Source of the DNA: Yersinia massiliensis | GTDB taxonomy: Bacteria > Pseudomonadota > Gammaproteobacteria > Enterobacterales > Enterobacteriaceae | Direction of reading: 5' to 3' | DNA: 64,000 bases | NCBI RefSeq assembly: GCF_003048255.1 | Contig: NZ_CP028487.1 | Coordinates: 4,340,001-4,404,000 of the forward strand | Part shown: in pieces, positions 56,934 through 64,000 of the stretch | Layout: every line of letters begins with the position of its first letter | How positions within the stretch are numbered: position 1 is the first letter of the stretch | The notes under the pieces: model-generated | The model's input: the letters and a program-made list of their open reading frames with translations, nothing else | What the model was told of the DNA's origin: nothing | The model's database searches: none | Program-made: the position numbers and the translations under genes

Positions 56934-59900
56934 ATGTTGAGGAACCCTGATTTGCGCCCAATAATTTCTCGCTTTTTTGGCCCGCTCTTATCATTTAGTC
57001 AGTCAATGGTGGCTGGCCTCTTGTTGTCATTTGTCATGTTGTTCTCCTTGCCGCTTCATGCGGCAACTCAACCCAATGAAGAACAACTGCGGCAAGAACT
57101 GAAACAAGTTGAAGCTAACAAAGGAATGACCAATCAGGCAGAGATTATTCAGGCGCTGCAAGGGGCCCTTAGCTGGTTAGCGGATGCCAAAGAAGCTGAT
57201 ATTCGTGCTCAGCAATATCAAAAAGCGATTGATGACTTCCCTAAACTGACCCGTGAACTGCGGCAAGAACTGGCGCAGGAAGGGGATAAGCCTCTGCCTG
57301 TCCCCAATAATCTGTCCACATCAGAGCTAGAGCAGCAAGTACTGCAAATCAGCAGTCAATTGCTGGAACTAAGCCGTCTGTCGCAGCAAGAGCAAGACCG
57401 AGCGCGGGAAATAAGCGAGTCTCTCAACCAACTACCGCAGCAACAATCAGAAGCACGGCGTATTCTGACCGAAATCGGCGCGCGGCTTCAGGCGCAAAGT
57501 AACCCCGCAAACCCTGTCGCACAGGCACATTTGACGCTATTGCAAGCTGAAATGGTCGCGCGCAAAGCGAAAGTCAATGAATTGGAGCTTTCTCAGCTCT
57601 CGGCCAATAACCGGCAAGAGCTGTCACGACTACGTGCAGAGTTATACAAGAAGCGGCAAGAACGGGTGGATGCCCAGCTGCAAACGTTGCGAAATAATCT
57701 GAATAATCAACGCCAACAGGCAGCTGAACAAGCGTTAGAGCGCACTGAACAGTTGGCGGAGCAAGGCGGTGACCTGCCAGAATCCATCACCCAGCAGTTG
57801 CAAATAAACCGTGAGCTATCCCAAGCGCTGAATCAACAAGCACAGCGTATTGACCTTATTTCTTCGCAGCAGCGCCAAGCGGTTGCACAGACACAGCAAG
57901 TTCGGCAAGCGCTCAGTACCATTCGTGAGCAGGCCCAATGGTTAGGCGTTTCAACCGCACTGGGGGAAACGTTACGCGCACAGGTGGCCAGATTACCTGA
58001 TGTGCCAAAATCTCAGCAGTTGGATCGTGATATGGCTCAGTTGCGGGTTCAGCGCCTGCAATATGAAGATATGTTGGATAAGCTGCAACAGCAGGATGTA
58101 AAATTAAAACAAGATGATGGCACACCATTAACCACCGAGCAGCAACGGATTCTGGATGCTCAATGGCGAACACAGCGTGAATTGCTGAATTCTCTGCTCT
58201 CGGGTTATGACACTCAGATTCTTGAGCTGACGAAGCTAAAAGTGGCGAATAGCCAGTTAGTAGATGCACTGAGTGAAGTGCGCGAAGCGACGCATCGCTA
58301 CCTATTTTGGGTCGCAGATGTCAGTCCCATATCGCTCTCATACCCGATTAGCGTTGCCCAAGACCTGACCCGCCTGCTGTCACTGGACACCCTGTCACAG
58401 CTCAGCAGCGCGTTTGTCATGATGATGACCAGCCAAGAAACATTATTGCCAATTATTGGTGCCATACTGTTTGTGGGTTTCAGTATCAGTTCACGCCGTC
58501 ACTATCACGCCTTCCTTGAACGTGCCAGCAGCCGAGTCGGTAAAGTCACGCAAGACCACTTTTCTCTGACGCTACGGACTGTGTTTTGGTCAATTCTGGT
58601 GGCACTACCGCTGCCGGTCTTATGGGCCGCACTCGGTTATGGCCTACAAAGTGCTTGGTCCTACCCGATGGCTATCGCCATTGGGAATGCCGTCACTGCC
58701 ACTGTACCGGTGCTGTGGGTGTTTATGATAAGTGCCTCGTTTGCCCATCCACATGGCCTGTTTATCACGCATTTCCGTTGGTCACCCACGCAAGTTGGGC
58801 GCGCAATGCGTTTTTATCGCATGTCCGTATGGCTCATTATCCCATTGATGATGGCCCTGATTACTTTTGAGAATTATAACGACCGTGAATTTGCCGGTAC
58901 TCTCGGCCGGTTGTGCTTTATTTTGCTGTGTATCGCCTTAAGTTTGGTCACCAACAGCTTGAAGCGGGCAGGCATCCCCCTCTATTTAGATAAAAAAGGA
59001 TCAGGGGAAAATATCATTAACACCGCGCTGTGGGGGCTGTTGCTCTCTGCGCCCTTAATCGCAGCGCTGGCATCAGCACTCGGTTACCTCACCACCTCAC
59101 AGGCGCTATTAGCACGACTGGAGACATCGGTCGCCATCTGGTTCTTCCTGTTAGTGATTTATCACATTGTCCGCCGTTGGATGTTAATCCAGCGGCGCCG
59201 TATTGCCTTTGATCGTGCGAAACAGCGTCGGGCCGATATTCTGGCGCAACGCGCGCGAGGTGAAGAAGACACGCCACACAATAACAGCACTGAAGGGTCT
59301 ATTGATGTAGAAGAGCCAGTCATTGATCTGGATGTGATCAGCGCCCAGTCACTGCGGCTGGTACGATCGATTCTCACCATGATCGCTTTGGTGTCCGTGA
59401 TCGCCCTGTGGTCTGAAATTCACTCCGCTTTTGGTTTCTTAGAGAATATTCGTCTGTGGGATGTCTCATCGACGGTTAACGGCATTGAGTCTGTGCAAGC
59501 GATCACCATGGGATCATTGCTGATCGCCATCTTAGTGATGATTGTCACCACTCAATTAGTCCGTAACTTACCGGCTCTACTGGAACTGGCGCTGCTACAA
59601 CATTTGGATCTGACACCAGGAACGGGTTATGCCATCTCCACGATCACCAAATATCTGTTGATCCTGTTTGGTGGGCTGATTGGCTTCTCAATGCTGGGGA
59701 TTGAATGGGCGAAATTCCAGTGGCTAGTTGCTGCATTAGGCTTAGGTTTGGGCTTTGGTTTGCAGGAAATTTTTGCCAACTTCGTCTCTGGTCTGATCAT
59801 TTTGTTTGAAAAGCCGATTCGTATTGGCGATACCGTGACGATCCGCGATCTCACAGGCAGCGTGACCAAAATTAACACTCGTGCGACCACCATCTCAGAT

Positions 59901-60335
59901 TGGGATCGCAAAGAAATAATTGTGCCAAACAAAGCGTTTATTACTGAGCAATTCATTAACTGGTCGCTGTCTGATTCGATTACCCGTGTGGTGCTAACGG
60001 TGCCTGCGCCAGCTGAAACCAGCAGCGAAGAAGTGACTGATGTGTTACTGACTGCCGCACAACGCTGTACGTTGGTATTGGAGAATCCACCACCCGAGGT
60101 GTATTTGGTCGATCTTCAGCAAGGGATTCAGATTTTCGAGCTGCGTATCTATGCCGCTGAAATGGGCCATCGTATGCCATTGCGCCATGAGATCCACCAG
60201 CTGATTCTGGCCGGTTATCGTGAGCACGGTATTACTCTGCCATTCCCACCTTTCCAAGCTCGTCTGGAAACATTGGGCCGTGGCGCTGGGCGCACCATTA
60301 CCTCGGGCCGTAGTCGTTCGCCGGGCAGTCTCTAA
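56934..60335 (+). CDS. mscM: MscS-type mechanosensitive channel MscM (YjeP)
   Basis: 1133 residues: signal peptide (VAGLLLSFVMLFSLPLHAATQ), long periplasmic coiled-coil region (about 50-480), eleven or so membrane helices, and the MscS pore/beta domain (WLVAALGLGLGFGLQEIFANFVSGLIIL, EKPIRIGDTVTI). A miniconductance osmotic safety valve. Ends before a bidirectional terminator shared with epmA. Confidence 0.96.
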   Translation: MLRNPDLRPIISRFFGPLLSFSQSMVAGLLLSFVMLFSLPLHAATQPNEEQLRQELKQVEANKGMTNQAEIIQALQGALSWLADAKEADIRAQQYQKAIDDFPKLTRELRQELAQEGDKPLPVPNNLSTSELEQQVLQISSQLLELSRLSQQEQDRAREISESLNQLPQQQSEARRILTEIGARLQAQSNPANPVAQAHLTLLQAEMVARKAKVNELELSQLSANNRQELSRLRAELYKKRQERVDAQLQTLRNNLNNQRQQAAEQALERTEQLAEQGGDLPESITQQLQINRELSQALNQQAQRIDLISSQQRQAVAQTQQVRQALSTIREQAQWLGVSTALGETLRAQVARLPDVPKSQQLDRDMAQLRVQRLQYEDMLDKLQQQDVKLKQDDGTPLTTEQQRILDAQWRTQRELLNSLLSGYDTQILELTKLKVANSQLVDALSEVREATHRYLFWVADVSPISLSYPISVAQDLTRLLSLDTLSQLSSAFVMMMTSQETLLPIIGAILFVGFSISSRRHYHAFLERASSRVGKVTQDHFSLTLRTVFWSILVALPLPVLWAALGYGLQSAWSYPMAIAIGNAVTATVPVLWVFMISASFAHPHGLFITHFRWSPTQVGRAMRFYRMSVWLIIPLMMALITFENYNDREFAGTLGRLCFILLCIALSLVTNSLKRAGIPLYLDKKGSGENIINTALWGLLLSAPLIAALASALGYLTTSQALLARLETSVAIWFFLLVIYHIVRRWMLIQRRRIAFDRAKQRRADILAQRARGEEDTPHNNSTEGSIDVEEPVIDLDVISAQSLRLVRSILTMIALVSVIALWSEIHSAFGFLENIRLWDVSSTVNGIESVQAITMGSLLIAILVMIVTTQLVRNLPALLELALLQHLDLTPGTGYAISTITKYLLILFGGLIGFSMLGIEWAKFQWLVAALGLGLGFGLQEIFANFVSGLIILFEKPIRIGDTVTIRDLTGSVTKINTRATTISDWDRKEIIVPNKAFITEQFINWSLSDSITRVVLTVPAPAETSSEEVTDVLLTAAQRCTLVLENPPPEVYLVDLQQGIQIFELRIYAAEMGHRMPLRHEIHQLILAGYREHGITLPFPPFQARLETLGRGAGRTITSGRSRSPGSL

Positions 60336-60355
60336 AGGTGTACATTTATAGATAG

Positions 60356-60393
60356 AAAAATGGCCTGACGCGATAAAGTGTCAGGCCATTTTT
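60356..60393. terminator. Bidirectional terminator mscM/epmA
   Basis: A 14-bp perfect stem, AAAAATGGCCTGAC and GTCAGGCCATTTTT, gives T-runs in both directions between two convergent genes. Confidence 0.92.
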
Positions 60394-60441
60394 TTGGCTG
60401 ATCCTAGTCGGCGATGAGCGTATCACCGAGCACAGAAGGGA

Positions 60442-61419
60442 TTAGGCAATATTGACTGGGAATGCAATCACATCACTCAATCTTTCCGCATTCAGCGCTA
60501 ACATCACTAAACGATCAACCCCGAGCGCCACACCAGAACAATCCGGTAAACCGTGCTTTAGTGCCGCAATCAGATTCATGTCGATGGGATTCTGCGGTAA
60601 GCCGCGTTTAGCTCGGCTGCGGTTGTCTTGTTCAAAACGTTGCAGCTGCTCATCGCCATCTGTCAGTTCATGGAAGCCATTCGCCAGCTCAATGCCTTTG
60701 AAGTAAACCTCAAAACGCTCAGCGACACGGTGATCTTCAGTGCTAATCACGGCAAGTGACGCCTGTGATGCAGGGAAATGATAAACAAAAGCAGGTTTAT
60801 CACGGCCAATGTGTGGCTCAACGCCCACGGTAAATAGCAGTTGCAGTAGCGTGTCACGATCTTCTTCGGTATCTGCGATATTGCTTAAATCCAGTTTTGC
60901 TGCAGCTTCGCGCAATTGTGCTTTATCTGCCGATAATGGATCGATACCCAAATGACGCTGAAACGCTTGCTGATAAGAGAGTGTTTCAGCGCTATTGCAA
61001 TCCAAAATTTGCTGCAATAGGTCATCAACCTCATTCATTAAGCGATACATATCATAATGTGGGCGATACCATTCAAGCATGGTGAATTCAGGATTGTGAT
61101 GACGCCCAGCTTCTTCATTGCGGAAGCTGCGCCCCAACTGATAGATAGAGCCACTGCCTGCTGCCAACAGTCGCTTCATGTGGTATTCCGGACTGGTCAT
61201 CATGTACAGCGTCAAACCATCGGCAGCGCCCGGGCCAACAAACCGGGTTTCGAATGGGACTAAATGAATGTCCGTCACTGTCGCTTGGCTCATGGTCGGC
61301 GTTTCAACTTCTAATACGCCACGATCGGCAAAAAAGCGCCGGATCTCTGCCATTATTGCTGCGCGCTTCAACAAATTGGCGATGGGTGCACTCGGCTGCC
61401 AGCTTGCCGTTTCGCTCAT
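60442..61419 (-). CDS. epmA: EF-P-lysine ligase EpmA (PoxA/GenX)
   Basis: 325 residues from the ATG at 61419 ([18 protein letters not shown]), the usual length. Class II lysyl-tRNA-synthetase-like core without the anticodon domain: [31 protein letters not shown] and [14 protein letters not shown]. It attaches beta-lysine to elongation factor P Lys34. Confidence 0.96.
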   Translation of the reverse strand: MSETASWQPSAPIANLLKRAAIMAEIRRFFADRGVLEVETPTMSQATVTDIHLVPFETRFVGPGAADGLTLYMMTSPEYHMKRLLAAGSGSIYQLGRSFRNEEAGRHHNPEFTMLEWYRPHYDMYRLMNEVDDLLQQILDCNSAETLSYQQAFQRHLGIDPLSADKAQLREAAAKLDLSNIADTEEDRDTLLQLLFTVGVEPHIGRDKPAFVYHFPASQASLAVISTEDHRVAERFEVYFKGIELANGFHELTDGDEQLQRFEQDNRSRAKRGLPQNPIDMNLIAALKHGLPDCSGVALGVDRLVMLALNAERLSDVIAFPVNIA

Positions 61420-61617
61420 GGTGGTTAACTCCGAAATCAAACAGGGGATGCAGTCTACTCGCATCTCCTCATTCAGACAAATCTCCCTCCCCTCAGGGCG
61501 CTTTTTGCGGCGAATTCAGCATTTCACTCTGTGAAAAAGAGTTAAGCCTAGTAGATCCTGTTTGGGATCACGTTTTTGTCAGTAATGCCTTTGAGGCGGT
61601 TCAAATAAAACAAAACA

Positions 61618-61660
61618 ATCGATCACATCAAATTTCTACTACTTAGCATTGGGTATAATT
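61618..61660 (+). promoter_or_regulatory. Putative frd promoter with FNR-like site
   Basis: AATCGATCACATCAAATTTC (61617-61636) resembles, from memory, the equivalent stretch of the E. coli frd promoter region that includes its FNR site. TATAAT (61654-61659) lies about 20 bases further, inside a near-palindrome GGGTATAATTATGCCC. The match to the FNR consensus TTGAT-N4-ATCAA is imperfect. Confidence 0.4.
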
Positions 61661-61772
61661 ATGCCCATACAAAAAGTAAGAAATAGCTATCCTTAATAAC
61701 AGCATTCTCGTTACCGGCTAATAAGTTAGTCAGATAATAATATTAAAAAACCGATTAAGAATAGAGATTCAC

Positions 61773-61850
61773 TTTATATACCCAACGTCATTGGTGTAGC
61801 AGCAGGGTAGCAGGCTCACACCGCAGCAATACCAAGAGCGAAGGATATAA
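61773..61850. repeat. Short ERIC-like repeat c in the frd leader
   Basis: TTATATACCCAACGTCATTGG, then TGTAGCAGCAGGGTAGCAGG, ending GCGAAGGATATAA. The ends are inverted (TTATAT/ATATAA). It lies between the predicted promoter and the frdA start, so it would be in the 5' leader. Confidence 0.55.
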
Positions 61851-61879
61851 GTTTTTCACTTGAACAATGGAGAAGCGCA

Positions 61880-63685
61880 GTGCAAACCTTTAACGCCGAT
61901 CTTGCCATTATCGGGGCCGGAGGCGCTGGTTTACGTGCAGCAATAGCCGCAGCGGAAGCCAACCCTCAGCTGAAGATTGCTCTGATCTCGAAAGTATACC
62001 CGATGCGTAGCCATACCGTGGCCGCAGAAGGGGGATCAGCCGCCGTCACGCAGGACCACGATACCTTTGACTATCATTTCCATGACACTGTCGCCGGTGG
62101 TGACTGGTTATGCGAACAAGATGTTGTTGACCATTTTGTTCACAGTTGCCCAGAAGAGATGGCACAGTTGGAAATCTGGGGCTGCCCGTGGAGCCGCAAA
62201 CCGGATGGCTCAGTTAACGTGCGTCGCTTCGGTGGGATGAAAATTGAACGTACGTGGTTCGCCGCTGATAAAACCGGCTTCCACATGTTGCACACCCTGT
62301 TCCAAACCTCGTTGAAATACCCGCAAATTCAGCGTTTTGATGAGCATTTCGTCCTCGATATTCTGGTTGATGAAGGTCAAGCACGTGGCGTCGTCGCCAT
62401 GAATATGATGGAAGGCACCCGAGTCCAAATCCGCGCGAATGCCGTGGTCATGGCGACAGGCGGTGCAGGTCGTGTTTATCGCTATAATACCAACGGCGGT
62501 ATTGTTACCGGTGATGGTATGGGGATGGCATTCCACCACGGCGTTCCGCTGCGGGATATGGAATTTGTGCAATATCACCCCACCGGCCTACCTGGTTCTG
62601 GCATCCTGATGACCGAAGGTTGTCGTGGCGAAGGCGGTATTCTGGTCAATAAAGACGGTTACCGTTATTTGCAAGATTACGGCATGGGGCCAGAAACCCC
62701 CCTTGGCGAGCCTAAAAACAAATACATGGAATTAGGCCCGCGCGATAAAGTTTCGCAAGCCTTCTGGCATGAATGGCGAGCTGGCCGCACTATCGCAACA
62801 CCGCGTGGTGATGTGGTGTATCTGGATCTGCGCCATTTGGGCGAGAAAAAACTGCTTGAACGCTTGCCGTTCATCTGTGAATTAGCGAAAGCCTACGTGG
62901 GTGTCGATCCAGTCAAAGAGCCGATCCCAGTGCGCCCGACCGCGCATTACACCATGGGCGGTATCGAAACTAACCAACAGTGCGAAACCCGCATCAAAGG
63001 GCTATTTGCTGTCGGCGAATGTTCTTCTGTCGGTCTGCACGGCGCAAACCGTTTGGGTTCTAACTCCCTAGCAGAATTAGTGGTCTTTGGTCGTGTGGCG
63101 GGTGAACAAGCTGCTCTGCGCGCCATGGAAACTGGCCCTGCAAACGGCAGCGCATTAGATGCCCAAACCCGCGATGTTGAAACCCGTCTGAGTGACTTAA
63201 TGAAGCAGGAAGGGACTGAGAATTGGTCCAAAATCCGCGATGAAATGGGTCTGTCGATGGAAGAAGGTTGCGGTATTTACCGTACGCCTGAATTGATGCA
63301 GAAAACCGTCGATAAGCTGGCTGAGTTGAAAGAGCGCTTCAAACGCGTGAAAATTACCGATAACTCCAGTGTTTTCAACACGGATCTGTTGTACACCATT
63401 GAGCTAGGCTATGGCTTAGATGTGGCTGAATGTATGGCTCACTCAGCACTGAATCGCCGAGAGTCTCGTGGTGCGCATCAACGTCTGGATGAAGGCTGTA
63501 CTGAGCGTGATGACGTAAACTTCCTGAAGCATACTTTGGCCTTCCATACCCCAGGTGGCGCACCACGTCTTGAATACAGCGACGTAAAAATTACCAAGCT
63601 GGCACCGGCTAAACGTGTTTATGGTGGTGAAGCCACCGCTCAAGATGCAAAAGATTTGAAGGATAAGGAGCAGGCGAATGACTGA
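61880..63685 (+). CDS. frdA: Fumarate reductase flavoprotein subunit
   Basis: 601 residues from a GTG start (61880, as in E. coli). FAD-binding [10 protein letters not shown] (12-21), covalent flavin His45 ([12 protein letters not shown]), and catalytic HPTGLPGSG and [10 protein letters not shown]. Terminal reductase in anaerobic fumarate respiration, in the membrane-bound FrdABCD complex. It overlaps frdB by 8 bases. Confidence 0.98.
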   Translation: MQTFNADLAIIGAGGAGLRAAIAAAEANPQLKIALISKVYPMRSHTVAAEGGSAAVTQDHDTFDYHFHDTVAGGDWLCEQDVVDHFVHSCPEEMAQLEIWGCPWSRKPDGSVNVRRFGGMKIERTWFAADKTGFHMLHTLFQTSLKYPQIQRFDEHFVLDILVDEGQARGVVAMNMMEGTRVQIRANAVVMATGGAGRVYRYNTNGGIVTGDGMGMAFHHGVPLRDMEFVQYHPTGLPGSGILMTEGCRGEGGILVNKDGYRYLQDYGMGPETPLGEPKNKYMELGPRDKVSQAFWHEWRAGRTIATPRGDVVYLDLRHLGEKKLLERLPFICELAKAYVGVDPVKEPIPVRPTAHYTMGGIETNQQCETRIKGLFAVGECSSVGLHGANRLGSNSLAELVVFGRVAGEQAALRAMETGPANGSALDAQTRDVETRLSDLMKQEGTENWSKIRDEMGLSMEEGCGIYRTPELMQKTVDKLAELKERFKRVKITDNSSVFNTDLLYTIELGYGLDVAECMAHSALNRRESRGAHQRLDEGCTERDDVNFLKHTLAFHTPGGAPRLEYSDVKITKLAPAKRVYGGEATAQDAKDLKDKEQAND

Positions 63686-64000
63686 TATGAAAGTCCTGAA
63701 AATGGAGGTCATGCGCTATAACCCAGAACGTGATAGCGAACCTCACTTCGAAACCTTTGAAGTTCCTTACGATGAGCAAACCTCACTGCTAGATGCGTTG
63801 GGCTATATCAAAGATAACCTCGCGCCAGACTTGTCTTATCGCTGGTCTTGCCGGATGGCGATTTGCGGTTCGTGCGGCATGATGGTCAACAAAGTGCCGA
63901 AGCTCGCATGTAAAACCTTCCTGCGCGAATATACCGCAGGGATGAAAGTAGAGGCGCTGGGTAACTTCCCGATCGAGCGTGATTTAGTGGTTGATATGAC
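63678..64000 (+). CDS. frdB: Fumarate reductase iron-sulfur subunit (N-terminal part)
   Basis: About 107 residues visible ([19 protein letters not shown]), cut by the window edge. The 2Fe-2S ferredoxin domain with [15 protein letters not shown] and [10 protein letters not shown] is present. It passes electrons from quinol subunits to FrdA. Confidence 0.97.
   Translation, partial: MTDMKVLKMEVMRYNPERDSEPHFETFEVPYDEQTSLLDALGYIKDNLAPDLSYRWSCRMAICGSCGMMVNKVPKLACKTFLREYTAGMKVEALGNFPIERDLVVDM

Larger units (their letters stand above)
61420..61879. other. Intergenic region epmA-frdA (460 bases)
   Basis: No gene is supported. It holds the frd promoter region (about 61618-61660), an ERIC-like short repeat (61773-61850) and the frdA ribosome site. 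The plus-strand frame at 61254-61646 is antisense to epmA in its first part. Confidence 0.7.

Overview
The window joins an almost complete Mu-like prophage (position 1 to about 32,994) to enterobacterial core chromosome (about 32,995 to 64,000). The core order aidB, rlmB, rnr, nsrR, purA, yjeT, hflC, hflK, hflX, hfq, miaA, mutL, amiB, tsaE, nnr, queG, three tRNA-Gly, orn, rsgA, psd, mscM, epmA, frdA, frdB is the classic Enterobacterales arrangement. Protein details (the Hfq tail, an AmiB with LysM repeats, an ERIC element) point to Yersinia or a close relative. The genus is inferred from memory of these proteins; no search was run.

Prophage. A leftward late operon (21,118 down to below 1) encodes holin, transglycosylase, Rz/Rz1 spanins, terminase, portal, Mu-type head genes and then a P2-type contractile tail (sheath, tube, chaperone, tape measure, U, X, D, V, W, J). 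A rightward early operon (24,518 to 32,659) encodes a Ner-like regulator, a DDE transposase, its AAA+ ATPase partner, GemA, a Mor-like activator and small accessory proteins. Early and late blocks diverge from a control/accessory core at 21.2-24.5 kb. Compared with Mu, the early block is inverted. A Mu head, a P2 tail and an inverted left end are the described hallmarks of the BcepMu family. The late (right) end of the prophage lies outside the window to the left.

Junction. The transposase-side end of the prophage abuts the aidB reading frame at about 32,994/32,995, starts with TG on the minus strand and carries repeated subterminal motifs. AidB loses roughly its last 36 residues and is closed by a phage-derived stop. 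The other piece of aidB should lie beyond the left edge of the window.

Accessory core. Between the two operons are a DNA adenine methylase preceded by a C4-antisense-like folded leader, a membrane protein of unknown function, and a leftward two-gene operon of an XRE repressor translationally coupled to a single-pass membrane protein. The repressor C-terminus and the membrane protein N-terminus share a short Gly/Asp/Val/Asn motif. This suggests homotypic contact between the lysogeny repressor and a membrane sensor, and it is the most novel signal here. A second cargo gene, a DpnII/MboI-like nuclease, sits between tail genes V and W.

Chromosome. Minus-strand operons cover rRNA methylation and RNA decay (nsrR-rnr-rlmB), purine synthesis (purA) and the mutL-miaA-hfq-hflX-hflK-hflC superoperon with upstream nnr-tsaE-amiB. 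Next come queG (plus), three identical tRNA-Gly genes with a strong stable-RNA promoter, orn, rsgA, the psd-mscM pair, epmA, and the start of the fumarate reductase operon. One ERIC element and three shorter ERIC-like repeats are scattered through the intergenic spaces.
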